Origin: Sphingomonas qomolangmaensis
GTDB taxonomy: Bacteria > Pseudomonadota > Alphaproteobacteria > Sphingomonadales > Sphingomonadaceae
NCBI RefSeq assembly: GCF_024496245.1
Contig: NZ_CP101740.1
Span: 3,320,001-3,384,000 of the forward strand
Reading direction: 5' to 3'
DNA length: 64,000 bases
Part shown: positions 30,397 to 39,674 of the stretch, piece by piece
Layout of the letters: every line of letters begins with the position of its first letter
Position numbering within the stretch: the first letter of the stretch is position 1
Notes under the pieces: generated by a model
The model's input: the letters and a program-made list of their open reading frames with translations, nothing else
Databases searched by the model: none
Told to the model about the DNA's origin: nothing
Program-made: the position numbers and the translations under genes

Positions 30397-31446
30397 TCAG
30401 TCGCGAAGATTGCTATCCGTCAACACCTGATTCCGCCCGGCGTCCTTGGCAGCGTATAGCAAGCGGTCGGCGCGCTGGAACGCGTCGGCGGCGCGGTCGT
30501 CGCGCGTCAGCGGCGTTACCCCCGCCGAGATCGTTATCTCGCCCAAAGGCGCGTCGGATTCGCGCAGGCGATAGCGCTTTCGCGCCACCTCGAGACGGGC
30601 GGCATCGACCGTCGCGATCCCGTCGTCCAGCGGCCCGTAAAAGAGCAACGCGAATTCCTCGCCGCCATAGCGCGCGACCAGATGGCCGCTGCACGTCTGT
30701 TCGAGCGTCTGGCCGATCGCGCGCAGCACCCGGTCGCCGACGGCATGGCCGAAGCGATCATTGACCGTCTTGAAATGATCGACGTCGCAAATCGCGATGC
30801 AGGCGCTGCGACCCTCGGCGAGCGCCTGCGCGAACGCGGCTTCGAACGCGCGGCGGTTGGGCAGCCCGGTCAGCGGATCGCGCAGCGCATCGCCGCGCGC
30901 CTGTTCGAGCATCCGCCGCAACTCCTGCGTCTCCTTGTGCGCATGATCGAGCCGGCGTTCGGCGGCGTGGACGCGACCGATCATCGTCGCGGTGATCTGG
31001 TTCACATCGTCGAGGAACCCGATCGTTTCGCCGTCAGCCGATCGCCCGATCGCATCCACGCTGGCGGCCAGGTCGCGTCCGAAATCGCGTGCCTCGCTCT
31101 GCACCGTCTCGACGATATCGATGAACCCCGCGACCTGGGTTTCGGTTTGCGCCGCCAGCGCCGCGGGATCGCGGGCTGCGGCATTGGCCGGCGCGACCCG
31201 CTCGGCGCTGATCTCCACCCCCAACGATTCGATGTCGCGTTGCGTGAGCCGCACCCCGCCATCGGTGAGCGACGCGACCGCGCCGGCAAGCACGCCCTGC
31301 GGATCGGTGACGACGTGATACGCGAAGGCGTAGTTCAGCGGCGTCGGGTCGAGACGCTGATCGGACAAAAACGTCCCGACGCGGTCGAACACTTCGCGAG
31401 CACCGGCCGATATCGCGTCGCTTCGTTGGGCGGATGCCGGCGGCAT
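30397..31446 (-). CDS. GGDEF diguanylate cyclase
   Basis: A 349-residue enzyme likely to make cyclic di-GMP. The C-terminal half contains DPLTGLPNRRAFE, CDVDHFKTVNDRFGH and the intact active-site RYGGEEFALLF. The N-terminal 170 residues are helical with no recognised sensor domain or membrane segment and probably form a coiled coil just before the GGDEF domain. A likely RxxD inhibitory site is not obvious. The gene stands alone; directly repeated elements lie upstream at 31530-31573. Confidence 0.93.
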   Translation of the reverse strand: MPPASAQRSDAISAGAREVFDRVGTFLSDQRLDPTPLNYAFAYHVVTDPQGVLAGAVASLTDGGVRLTQRDIESLGVEISAERVAPANAAARDPAALAAQTETQVAGFIDIVETVQSEARDFGRDLAASVDAIGRSADGETIGFLDDVNQITATMIGRVHAAERRLDHAHKETQELRRMLEQARGDALRDPLTGLPNRRAFEAAFAQALAEGRSACIAICDVDHFKTVNDRFGHAVGDRVLRAIGQTLEQTCSGHLVARYGGEEFALLFYGPLDDGIATVDAARLEVARKRYRLRESDAPLGEITISAGVTPLTRDDRAADAFQRADRLLYAAKDAGRNQVLTDSNLRD

Positions 31447-31529
31447 TCGTTCGGGGTCCCTCGTCAGTTGGCCAAATGCCGACGGCCAATGACGACCTTT
31501 CGGTCATCGGGCGATACCGGCATTGTACT

Positions 31530-31573
31530 AATATTGCCTAAGCAACCCCCCAGACATAGGGCAATATTGCCTA
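31530..31573. repeat. Two direct copies of AATATTGCCTA upstream of the cyclase gene
   Basis: The 11-mer occurs at 31530-31540 and 31563-31573, 33 bp apart start to start. The second copy sits in the palindrome GGCAATATTGCC and includes the stop codon of the peroxiredoxin gene. The location, 84-127 bp upstream of the divergent-looking but same-strand cyclase start, suggests a regulator binding site. Confidence 0.45.
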
Positions 31574-32107
31574 GCGCGCGGCCTTGAGCTTGCGCACTGC
31601 AGCCAAAGTGGTGCGGACATGATCGACCGGGCTCATGTCGCTGTGCGCAAAGGCGATTCGACCGTCTTGGCCGATGACATAGCTGGTGCGGTTGCTGATC
31701 GCCGCGCCGCCGGGGCGCTTGAGTTCGACGTCATAGCCCTTGAGCATCGCCGGCGTCGCGGTGGCGACCGCGAACTTGCCCGCACACAACTCGGTCGAGA
31801 ATTTCTGCAGCTGCGGCACGGCGTCGGCCGACATGCCGATCACCGTTGCGCCCGCCGCCTTGAAATCGACGACCGCGTCGGCGAACGCCTTGGCCTCGGC
31901 ATTGCAGCCCGAGGTGAAGGCTGCGGGGAAGAAATATAGCACCACCGGCCCGCGCTTGAGCTGCTGCGACAGCCGCAGGTTGAAGACCTTGCCCGCCATC
32001 GCGCCCTTGGTCGCGAAATCGGGGGCGCGGGCGCCGGGGGCGAGCGCAGCCGAGGCCGGCATGGCGAGCGTGAGGGCAAGGACGGCAAGGATCGAGGCTG
32101 CGCGCAT
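31571..32107 (-). CDS. Periplasmic peroxiredoxin (AhpC/TSA, BCP-like)
   Basis: A 178-residue thiol peroxidase with a cleavable signal peptide (about residues 1-20, MPASA-A) and the peroxidatic Cys in FFPAAFTSGCNAEA near residue 67. A second Cys, in STELCAGKF, may be the resolving residue. ATG 32107 has AGGAG 7 nt upstream; the longer frame from 32233 lacks this. Export to the periplasm would make it an extracytoplasmic peroxide defence enzyme. Reductant unknown. Confidence 0.88.
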   Translation of the reverse strand: MRAASILAVLALTLAMPASAALAPGARAPDFATKGAMAGKVFNLRLSQQLKRGPVVLYFFPAAFTSGCNAEAKAFADAVVDFKAAGATVIGMSADAVPQLQKFSTELCAGKFAVATATPAMLKGYDVELKRPGGAAISNRTSYVIGQDGRIAFAHSDMSPVDHVRTTLAAVRKLKAAR

Positions 32108-32162
32108 GATGGTTCTCCTGGATGTCGAAGCAAAGGCTAGCGCGCGCCGGCGCACAAGTCGA

Positions 32163-33233
32163 TCAGCGGGTGAGCGCGATTCCGAGCCGGGCATGGGTGT
32201 CGCGGAGGCGATAATCGTCGAGCGCTTCGCCAAAGCCGGTAAAGCCCTGTCCGAACAGATAGATGCCCAGGCCCCCGCCGACCCGCGCCAGCGGATAGGA
32301 GGCGTATAATTCGGCGGCGCCCTTGCCCGTGCCGGGATTGCCGCGCGCGGTGAGCGAAAGTTTCATTCCGTCGACCTGGCCGATGCTGGCGCCCAGCGCG
32401 GTGTAACCCCAATAGCGGTCGAGATCGCGGCTCGTCCCGCGTGCACCGACATAGAACCACGCTTGGGGTGCGACTTCGGCATACCAGCGGTCGCCAAGGT
32501 CGAAGCGATGCGCGACGCGGGCATAGATTCGGTTGACGTCGATCGAGCCGACCGCGCCGCGCCCGTTCGAATCATGCGCATAGCCGACCGCGGCGACTGT
32601 ATCCTGCGCCAGCGGCACTTCGTAGAAGATTTCGGGGCTGTAGTTGGTCGATCGGAACGGGCCCGAGGGCAGGTCGATCCGCCAGAACATCGTCTGCGTC
32701 CAGGCGAGCCGCAGCCCGTTGAGCGCGCCGTTGGTCTCGAACGGCTGGAACGCGAAGCTCAGCTGCAGCTTGGCACCCGAATCGCCCGCGCCGAACGCGC
32801 CATAGACCGGCCGATAGGGGGAAAAGCGGTCGAGGATCGCTGATCCGGTGCCCGTCGATCCTAGCGTGACGGTCTCGCGCGATGCTTCGACCTCGTCCTG
32901 TTGCGCCGTGGTGACCGGCGCCGCTTCGGCGAGCTCGCGGGGGGCGGGGCGGTAGCGCAGCCGGGTGAAGCCGCCCGCCGCGACGAAGGGCACCGCCACC
33001 TGGTCGCGCTGGAGCCGCAGGCGCGTACCGTCGGCGGCGGTGACCTCGATCGTCTCGGGCGGTTGCGGGTCGGCGGCCGCGTTGCCGCCGTTGACGAACA
33101 GGACGTCGACCCCCGCCTGCGCGGCATCGGCCGAGGCCGGCTGATCGGCGACGGGGCGGAGCTGCGCGGCGGCGGGAGCGGCGAGGCAGGACAGGGCTGC
33201 AGTAGCGAAAGCGAGGCGCATGGCGGTTGTCAT
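32163..33233 (-). CDS. pldA: Outer membrane phospholipase A (OMPLA)
   Basis: A 356-residue outer-membrane beta-barrel phospholipase with a signal peptide (residues 1-23, APAAAQ). The catalytic signature is visible as YAHDSNGRG, giving the His and Ser of the His-Ser-Asn site, followed by the conserved NRIYAR. Amphipathic strands end with a C-terminal LGIALTR. An N-terminal extension of about 100 residues precedes the barrel. It probably maintains outer-membrane lipid asymmetry; calcium-dependent dimer activation is known for the family. Confidence 0.88.
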   Translation of the reverse strand: MTTAMRLAFATAALSCLAAPAAAQLRPVADQPASADAAQAGVDVLFVNGGNAAADPQPPETIEVTAADGTRLRLQRDQVAVPFVAAGGFTRLRYRPAPRELAEAAPVTTAQQDEVEASRETVTLGSTGTGSAILDRFSPYRPVYGAFGAGDSGAKLQLSFAFQPFETNGALNGLRLAWTQTMFWRIDLPSGPFRSTNYSPEIFYEVPLAQDTVAAVGYAHDSNGRGAVGSIDVNRIYARVAHRFDLGDRWYAEVAPQAWFYVGARGTSRDLDRYWGYTALGASIGQVDGMKLSLTARGNPGTGKGAAELYASYPLARVGGGLGIYLFGQGFTGFGEALDDYRLRDTHARLGIALTR

Positions 33234-33315
33234 GGCATCGCGATGTGACAGGCGCGAGTCTGAATTATCGCGCGATCGGCTGGCCTTGGCCGGGTGCGCG
33301 CACTAGGGGGAGGCG

Positions 33316-34116
33316 ATGCCAATATCCCCCCCAATATCCCAAGCCGATATCGATCTCGCGGGCCGCCTCGCCGATGCCGCGGGCGCGGCGATCCGCCCCT
33401 TTTACCGCGCTGCGTACGGGCTGGAGGTCAAGGACGACGCCTCGCCGGTGACGCTGGCCGACAAGGCGGCCGAGGCGGCGATGCGCCGCCTGATCATCGC
33501 CGAACGGCCGATGGACGCGATCGTCGGCGAGGAGGAGGAGGCGCGACCGGGCAGCAGCAACCGGACCTGGGTGCTCGATCCGATCGACGGTACGCGCGCC
33601 TTCATCTCGGGGCGGCCGATCTTCGGGACGCTGATCGCCTTGCTGGTCGACGATTGGCCGGTGCTCGGCGTGATCGACCAGCCGATCATCCACGAGCGCT
33701 GGGTCGGCGTCGTCGGGCGCGAAACGACGCTCAATGGCATCGCTGCAAAGACGCGGGTGTGTCGCGAACTGGCGCACGCCCTGCTTGCGACGACATCGCC
33801 CGCGCTGTTCGACGACGGCCAGTTGCACGCGTTCGAGCATCTCGAGTCGGAAACGCAGAGCACGGTGCTGGGCGGCGACTGTTATAATTATGGCTGCCTG
33901 GCCTCGGGGCATCTCGACGTGGTGGTCGAGGCGGGGCTGAAACTGCACGACTTCGCCGCCTTGGTGCCGGTGGTCGAGGGTGCGGGCGGGCGGATGTGCG
34001 ACTGGGCGGGCGATCCGCTGCACAAAGGGTCGGTCGGCGAGGTGATCGCGGCGGGCGATCCGGCGCGGATCGACGACATTCTCGATGCGCTGGGGTGCCG
34101 CGGCCACCAACACTGA
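33316..34116 (+). CDS. hisN: Histidinol-phosphatase, inositol monophosphatase type
   Basis: A 266-residue metal-dependent phosphatase of the IMPase family. Metal-site motifs are GEEEEARPG near residues 72-80 and WVLDPIDGTRAFISGRPIFG near 89-108; the second is characteristic of the HisN branch, which performs the last-but-one step of histidine synthesis in bacteria lacking HisB phosphatase. Its start has GGGGAGG a few bases upstream. No other his gene is near, so the function rests on motif recognition. Confidence 0.85.
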   Translation: MPISPPISQADIDLAGRLADAAGAAIRPFYRAAYGLEVKDDASPVTLADKAAEAAMRRLIIAERPMDAIVGEEEEARPGSSNRTWVLDPIDGTRAFISGRPIFGTLIALLVDDWPVLGVIDQPIIHERWVGVVGRETTLNGIAAKTRVCRELAHALLATTSPALFDDGQLHAFEHLESETQSTVLGGDCYNYGCLASGHLDVVVEAGLKLHDFAALVPVVEGAGGRMCDWAGDPLHKGSVGEVIAAGDPARIDDILDALGCRGHQH

Positions 34117-34235
34117 CGTTGCATTCGCCCGCACCTTGAGCTAACCGCTCGCGCTTCCGCGATCAATTCGAAGGAACCGCCTGGCCAGTGTGGGCTGCCA
34201 TGGCGATTCGCGATCGTCGACCCAAGGAGACGAAA

Positions 34236-34439
34236 ATGCCCAAGATGAAGACCAAGAGCGGTGTGAAGAAGCGCTTCAAGTTCACCGCTACCGGCAAGAT
34301 CAAGCACGGCGTCGCTGGTAAGCGCCACCGTCTGATGAGCCACAATTCGAAATATATTCGCCAGAATCGCGGGACCTCGGTCGTCTCTGATTCGGATGCC
34401 GGTCACGTGCGCCTGTGGGCGCCGTACGGCCTGAAGTAA
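34236..34439 (+). CDS. rpmI: 50S ribosomal protein L35
   Basis: A 67-residue basic protein with the L35 signature MPKMKTKSGVKKRFK and GKRHRL near residues 28-33. An AAGGAG lies 8 nt upstream of ATG 34236. rplT follows after 13 bp, the usual rpmI-rplT operon; infC is not adjacent here. Confidence 0.98.
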   Translation: MPKMKTKSGVKKRFKFTATGKIKHGVAGKRHRLMSHNSKYIRQNRGTSVVSDSDAGHVRLWAPYGLK

Positions 34440-34452
34440 GGGAGCCCGATAG

Positions 34453-34818
34453 ATGGCAAGAGTAAAGCGCGGGGTTACCACCCGTTCGAAGCACAAGCGG
34501 ATTCTCGATCAGGCGAAGGGCTATTATGGCCGTCGCAAGAACACGATCCGCATCGCCCGCCAGGCAGTCGAAAAGGCCGGCCAGTATGCGTATCGCGACC
34601 GCAAGGTTAAGAAGCGCACGTTCCGCGGCCTGTGGATCCAGCGTATCAACGCCGGCGTCCGCGCCGAGGGCCTGACCTATTCGCAGTTCATGCACGGGCT
34701 GAAGCTCGCGGGCGTCGAACTCGACCGCAAGGTCCTGGCCGACATCGCGATGCACGAGCAAGCAGCGTTCAGCGCGATCATCGCGCAGGCGAAGGCGGCA
34801 CTGCCCCAGGCCGCCTAA
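34453..34818 (+). CDS. rplT: 50S ribosomal protein L20
   Basis: A 121-residue protein with the L20 opening [18 protein letters not shown] and the conserved [11 protein letters not shown]. It binds 23S rRNA early in assembly and represses its own operon in several bacteria. It ends 25 bp before a strong terminator. Confidence 0.98.
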   Translation: MARVKRGVTTRSKHKRILDQAKGYYGRRKNTIRIARQAVEKAGQYAYRDRKVKKRTFRGLWIQRINAGVRAEGLTYSQFMHGLKLAGVELDRKVLADIAMHEQAAFSAIIAQAKAALPQAA

Positions 34819-34843
34819 GCGGTTTGCAGCAGTACGTGATTTG

Positions 34844-34876
34844 GGGCGTCGGTGGTTTGCCACCGGCGCCCTTTTT
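34844..34876 (+). terminator. Rho-independent terminator of rpmI-rplT
   Basis: A 12-bp stem (34844-34855 with 34860-34871, one G-T pair) with loop TTTG, followed by five Ts at 34872-34876. Confidence 0.92.
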
Positions 34877-34885
34877 CGTTTCCTG

Positions 34886-35009
34886 TCCTCCCCCGCCAGG
34901 GGGAGGTGGCGCCGAAGGCGTCGGAGGGGGAGGAATCCCAGGAGCGGGGTGGCTGCTTACCGCCCCCTCCGTCACGCTTCGCGTGCCACCTCCCCCTGGC
35001 GGGGGAGGA
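34886..35009. repeat. Extragenic palindromic element with perfect 25-bp arms
   Basis: Arms at 34886-34910 and 34985-35009 are exact reverse complements. Each arm is itself partly palindromic (CCCCCGCC near GGGGGAGG). The 74-bp middle contains a GTCACGCTTCGCGTG hairpin. It lies between the rplT terminator and the LysE gene. It resembles intergenic palindromes common in Sphingomonas and Caulobacter genomes. Confidence 0.85.
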
Positions 35010-35050
35010 TAAGGTGAGTGACTGGATCGAAGCGCAACGGAGGCAAGCAG

Positions 35051-35674
35051 ATGGCACTTCACACCTGGTGGCTCTACGTTACCGCGGTCTTCGTGATCTC
35101 GGCGACGCCGGGGCCCAACATGCTCCACGTCATGGTCCAGAGCATCCAGCACGGCCCGCGCCGCGCGCTCGCGTCGATGGCGGGGCTGATGACCGCGAAC
35201 CTGATCTACCTGGTCGCATCGGCGCTGGGGCTGGGCGCGCTGCTCAAGGCATCGCCGGGACTGTACGATGCGCTGCGCTATGCCGGGGTCGCCTATCTGC
35301 TGTGGCTCGGCATCAAGGCATGGCGCGCGCCGATGGGCGGGGGCGAGGGCGCGGCGGTGCCTGTCGCGCGCCGATCGCTGCGCGTGCTCTACGCCACCGG
35401 CCTGGGCACCGGGCTGTCGAACCCCAAGCTGATCGTCTTCGCCGCGGCGCTGCTGCCGCAATTCATCGATGTCGGTCGCCCGTTCGTGCCGCAGCTCGGC
35501 GTGCTGGTCGCGACCTTCATGGTGATCGAGGCCTTTTGGTTCGGCGTCTATGCCACCGGCGGGCGTTCGCTGGCGCGCTGGCTGGCGCCCGCCAACCGCC
35601 AGCGGCTGTTCAACCGCGTGACCGGCGCGCTGTTCATCGGCTTCGGCGCGGCGCTGCTCGGCAGCCGCATCTGA
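35051..35674 (+). CDS. LysE/RhtB family amino acid exporter
   Basis: A 207-residue inner-membrane protein with about six hydrophobic helices and the family motif SATPGPNMLHVMVQSIQHGPR near residues 17-37, matching the PGPN signature of LysE/RhtB translocators. The family exports amino acids such as lysine, homoserine or threonine; the substrate here is unknown. The start ATG 35051 is preferred to one at 35018, which falls near the palindromic element. Confidence 0.92.
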   Translation: MALHTWWLYVTAVFVISATPGPNMLHVMVQSIQHGPRRALASMAGLMTANLIYLVASALGLGALLKASPGLYDALRYAGVAYLLWLGIKAWRAPMGGGEGAAVPVARRSLRVLYATGLGTGLSNPKLIVFAAALLPQFIDVGRPFVPQLGVLVATFMVIEAFWFGVYATGGRSLARWLAPANRQRLFNRVTGALFIGFGAALLGSRI

Positions 35675-35742
35675 TCGACGCAAATGCTTGACCTGCGCGC
35701 CCGTCTGCGGTTCGAGCCCTTACGCATAGTGAACGGAAAGCC

Positions 35743-36846
35743 ATGACCACCGACCTCGACCAATTGCGATCCGACCTGCTGAGCGCGATCGCCGCCGCCG
35801 ATACCCTCGATGCGATCGAGGGCGTTCGCGTCGCGGCGCTGGGCAAGCAGGGCAATGTCACCGCGTTGCTCAAGACGCTGGGCGGCATGTCGCCCGACGA
35901 GCGCCAGACCGCCGGCCCGCGCATCCAGGCGCTGCGCGAGGCGGTGACCGGCGCGATCGCCGATCGCAAGGCCGCGCTCGAACGCGCCGCGCTCGATGCC
36001 CGGCTGGCGAGCGAGACGCTCGACATGACGCTGCCCGCCAATGCGCTCGCGCCCGGCAGCGTGCATCCGGTCAGCCAGGTGATGGACGAGCTCGCCGAAA
36101 TCTTCGCCGATCTGGGCTTCGCGGTCGCGACCGGGCCGGAGATCGAAGACGATTGGCATAATTTCACCGCGCTCAACATCGCCGAGACGCACCCGGCGCG
36201 CGCGATGCACGATACCTTCTATTTCCCCGACGATGACAGCGAGGGGGGCGCCCAGCGGATGCTGCTGCGCACGCATACCTCGCCGGTGCAGATCCGCACG
36301 ATGCTGCAGCAAAAGCCGCCGATCCGGATCATCGCGCCCGGCCGCGTCTATCGCAGCGACAGCGATGCGACGCACACCCCGATGTTCCACCAGATCGAGG
36401 GGCTGGTGATCGATCGCGGCATCACGCTCGGCCATCTGAAATGGACGCTCGAGACCTTCCTCAAGGCGTTCTTCGAGCGCGACGACATCGTGCTGCGGCT
36501 GCGCGCCAGCTATTTCCCCTTCACCGAACCCTCGGCCGAGGTCGATGTCGGCTACACGATCGAGGAGGGCAAGCGCGTGATCGGCGGATCGGGCGACGAC
36601 GCCAATGGCGGCTGGATGGAAGTGCTGGGCAGCGGGATGGTGCATCCCAAGGTGATCGCCGCGTGCGGGCTCGATCCCGACGAATGGCAGGGCTTTGCCT
36701 TTGGCACCGGGGTCGATCGGCTCGCGATGCTCAAATACGGCATGGATGACCTGCGCGCGTTCTTCGACGGCGATCTGCGCTGGCTGAAACATTACGGGTT
36801 CGGTGCGCTCGACGTGCCCACGATTGCCGGGGGAGTCGGCGCATGA
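35743..36846 (+). CDS. pheS: Phenylalanyl-tRNA synthetase alpha subunit
   Basis: The 367-residue catalytic subunit of the alpha2-beta2 class II synthetase. An N-terminal coiled coil (about 1-90) is followed by the class II domain with [37 protein letters not shown] motif 2 and [14 protein letters not shown] motif 3. It overlaps pheT by 4 nt (ATGA). No leader peptide or T-box was seen in the 68 bp upstream. Confidence 0.98.
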   Translation: MTTDLDQLRSDLLSAIAAADTLDAIEGVRVAALGKQGNVTALLKTLGGMSPDERQTAGPRIQALREAVTGAIADRKAALERAALDARLASETLDMTLPANALAPGSVHPVSQVMDELAEIFADLGFAVATGPEIEDDWHNFTALNIAETHPARAMHDTFYFPDDDSEGGAQRMLLRTHTSPVQIRTMLQQKPPIRIIAPGRVYRSDSDATHTPMFHQIEGLVIDRGITLGHLKWTLETFLKAFFERDDIVLRLRASYFPFTEPSAEVDVGYTIEEGKRVIGGSGDDANGGWMEVLGSGMVHPKVIAACGLDPDEWQGFAFGTGVDRLAMLKYGMDDLRAFFDGDLRWLKHYGFGALDVPTIAGGVGA

Positions 36847-39248
36847 AGTTCACCCTCAGCTGGCTGCGCGAGCATCTCGATACCGATGCCTCGCTCGACA
36901 CGATCCTGGTCACGCTCACGCGTATCGGCCTCGAGGTCGAAGGCGTGGAGAATCCCGGCAAGGCGCTGGCGGCGTTCCGCATCGCGCGCGTGCTCACCGC
37001 CGAGCGGCATCCGCAGGCCGACAAGTTGCAGGTGCTGTCGGTCGATACCGGCGACGGTACGCCGCTGCAGGTGGTGTGCGGTGCCCCCAACGCCCGCGCG
37101 GGGATGATCGGCGTGCTCGGGCTGCCCGGCGCGGTGGTGCCCTCGAACGGCATGCAGCTCAAGGTCTCGGCGATCCGCGGGGTCGAATCGAACGGCATGA
37201 TGTGTTCGTCGCGCGAGCTCGAGCTTGGCGACGATCATGACGGGATCATCGAACTGCCCGCCGATGCGCCGGTGGGCATGTCGTTCCCCGATTATGCCGG
37301 GATCGACGATCCGGTGATCGACGTGTCGATTACCCCCAACCGCCAGGATTGCATGGGGGTGCGCGGGATCGCGCGCGATCTGGCGGCGGCGGGGCTGGGG
37401 ACGCTCAAGCCGCTCGCGGTGCCCACGCCCGCGACCAGCGGCGCCGGCCCCGATGTCCGCACCGACGATACCGAGGGTTGCCCTGCTTTCTACGCGCAAT
37501 CGGTGGCGGGGGTCGTCAACCGCCCCGCGCCCGATTGGATGCAGCGCCGGCTCAAGGCGATCGGGCAGAAGCCGATCTCGGCGCTGGTCGACATCACCAA
37601 CTATGTGATGATCGATCTCGGCCGGCCGCTGCACGTCTATGACCGCGCCAAAGTGTCGGGTGCCCTGGTCGCGCGGCGCGCCGTGGCGGGCGAGCAGGTG
37701 CTCGCGCTCAACGGCAAGACCTATGCGCTGGGCGATGCGATGACGGTGATCGCCGACGACGCGCAGGTCCACGACATTGGCGGCATCATGGGCGGCGAGG
37801 ATTCGGGGGTGTCCGACACTACCACCGACGTGCTGATCGAATGCGCCTATTTCACGCCGCAAGCGATCGCACGCACCGGCCAGAAGCTCAACCTGACGTC
37901 GGACGCGCGCGGGCGGTTCGAGCGCGGGGTCGATCCGGCGTTCCTTGATGACGGGCTGGCGATCGCGTGTGCGATGGTGCTCGACCTGTGCGGCGGCACC
38001 GCCAGCGGCGTCACCCGCGCCGGCGAGCCCCCGCTGGCGATGCCTAGCTTCGCCTATGATCCGGCGCTGGCGCAGCGGCTGGGCGGCCTGTCGGTCGCGC
38101 CCGAGCGCCAGCGCGACATTCTGGCGCGGCTGGGCTTCGCGGTCACCGACGATTGGCAGGTAACGCCGCCGAGCTGGCGGCGCGACGTCGATGGCCCCGC
38201 CGATCTGGTCGAGGAAGTGGTGCGGATCGAAGGAATCGACAGCGTCCCTTCGGTGCCGCTGCCGCGCCCCGACGGCGTCGCGCGCCCCACCGCTACCCCT
38301 GAGCAAAAGATCGAGCGCAAGGTGCGCCGCTCGGCAGCGGCGCGCGGGCTGCACGAGGCGGTGACGTGGAGCTTCATTCCGCAGACGCAAGCGGCGGTGT
38401 TCGGCGGCGGCGCATGGACGCTCGCCAACCCGATCAGCGAGGACATGAAGGTCATGCGGCCCTCGCTGCTGCCCGGCCTGTTGTCGGCGGTGCAGCGCAA
38501 CCTCAGCCGGGGCGCGAGCAGCGTTCGCTTGTTCGAGGTCGGGCGGCGCTATCTCGCCGATGCGGCGGGCGCGCCCGACGAGCGCGCGACGCTGACGCTG
38601 GTGTTGGCGGGGGAGCGCACCCCGCGCGGCTGGCAGGCGGGCAAGCCGCAGCGTTTCGACGCCTTCGATGCCAAGGCCGAGGCGCTGGCGTTGCTCGAAG
38701 CCGCAGGCGCGCCGGTCGCGAATCTGCAGGTGATGCCTGTCCCGAGCACGGCCGAAGGAGGCGAGGCGGGCGATGCCTGGCACCCCGGCCAGTCGGCAAC
38801 GCTGCGGCTGGGGCCGAAGACGGTGCTGGCGCGCTTCGGGATGCTGCATCCAGGCGTGCTCAAGGCATTCGACATCGCCGGCGACGTCGCTGCCGTGGAA
38901 CTGTTCCTCGACGCGCTGCCCCCCAAGCGCGCGAGCGGCTTCATGCGCCCGGCGTTCGCGCCGCCCGCATTGCAGGCGGTGACCCGCGATTTCGCCTTCA
39001 CCGTGTCGCCGACGCTGGCGGCGGGGGATCTGGTGCGCGCCATAAAGGGGTCTGACAAGGCGGCGATCGTCGATGCGCGGGTGTTCGACGTGTTCGAACG
39101 CGCGACCGACGAGGGCGTCGAACGCTCGATGGCGGTCGAGGTGACGTTGCAGCCGGGGGAGAAGAGCTTCACCGATGCCGAGCTGAAGGCGGTGGCGGAC
39201 AAGGTGGTGGCTGCGGCGGCGAAGCTGGGGGCGGTGCTGCGGGGGTGA
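36843..39248 (+). CDS. pheT: Phenylalanyl-tRNA synthetase beta subunit
   Basis: The 801-residue beta subunit: N-terminal tRNA-binding EMAP-like domain (about 40-155), B3/B4 editing domain, B5 domain, catalytic-like core with [16 protein letters not shown], and a C-terminal FDX-ACB anticodon-binding domain (about 705-801). Starts within the pheS stop. Length is normal. Confidence 0.98.
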   Translation: MKFTLSWLREHLDTDASLDTILVTLTRIGLEVEGVENPGKALAAFRIARVLTAERHPQADKLQVLSVDTGDGTPLQVVCGAPNARAGMIGVLGLPGAVVPSNGMQLKVSAIRGVESNGMMCSSRELELGDDHDGIIELPADAPVGMSFPDYAGIDDPVIDVSITPNRQDCMGVRGIARDLAAAGLGTLKPLAVPTPATSGAGPDVRTDDTEGCPAFYAQSVAGVVNRPAPDWMQRRLKAIGQKPISALVDITNYVMIDLGRPLHVYDRAKVSGALVARRAVAGEQVLALNGKTYALGDAMTVIADDAQVHDIGGIMGGEDSGVSDTTTDVLIECAYFTPQAIARTGQKLNLTSDARGRFERGVDPAFLDDGLAIACAMVLDLCGGTASGVTRAGEPPLAMPSFAYDPALAQRLGGLSVAPERQRDILARLGFAVTDDWQVTPPSWRRDVDGPADLVEEVVRIEGIDSVPSVPLPRPDGVARPTATPEQKIERKVRRSAAARGLHEAVTWSFIPQTQAAVFGGGAWTLANPISEDMKVMRPSLLPGLLSAVQRNLSRGASSVRLFEVGRRYLADAAGAPDERATLTLVLAGERTPRGWQAGKPQRFDAFDAKAEALALLEAAGAPVANLQVMPVPSTAEGGEAGDAWHPGQSATLRLGPKTVLARFGMLHPGVLKAFDIAGDVAAVELFLDALPPKRASGFMRPAFAPPALQAVTRDFAFTVSPTLAAGDLVRAIKGSDKAAIVDARVFDVFERATDEGVERSMAVEVTLQPGEKSFTDAELKAVADKVVAAAAKLGAVLRG

Positions 39249-39674
39249 GCCTCGCGCGCTGTCCTACAAGTGCCGGGTTTGATAGGGTCGCCGCATGAAC
39301 CCGCTCCTCCCTTCCACCGGAATCGCGTTTCATGCCGCGGAAGGGGCGAATCCGGGGGGTACGTAGTGTAGCTTTTGTAGCCTTCCGACCCGAATCGCCG
39401 ATCCTTCTCCCGCCGGCGGGAGAAGGATACCGAAGCTTGGCCGCGAAGCGGCCTAGCGAAGGTTGGATGAGGGTGGTGCGGCGCTCTCGCGCCGCGCGGT
39501 CGCAAGTGCGACCGCTGCACCCTCACCCAGCTACGACTAGGCCTCGCTGAAGGAGCAAGACCAAGTCTGCGCAACCAGTTCGGGGTAAACAGCACCCCGT
39601 GCTGTTTAGTCCATGCTGGGAGCATGGACGACCCAGAACTCCCGCCAGCGGGAGAGGGAGGATAGGATTTCCCG
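39249..39674. other. 426-bp intergenic region occupied mostly by a palindromic element
   Basis: No gene is seen between pheT and the epimerase gene. Most of the space, 39401 to about 39662, is taken by the palindromic element described separately. The first 150 bp show no clear feature. Confidence 0.6.
39401..39662. repeat. Extragenic palindromic element with a perfect 28-bp palindrome
   Basis: 39401-39428 is a 28-bp palindrome without a loop (half-site ATCCTTCTCCCGCC). It is followed by GGATGAGGGTG near 39464 facing CACCCTCACCC near 39519, and by a related CTCCCGCCAGCGGGAG near 39640-39655. The layout of nested inverted repeats fits a dispersed non-coding element rather than a terminator. 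The last hairpin lies just upstream of the epimerase start. Confidence 0.8.

Noticed and set aside
34886..35009. Possible CRISPR repeats
   Set aside because: Only two arms in inverted, not direct, orientation; no spacers and no cas genes in the window.
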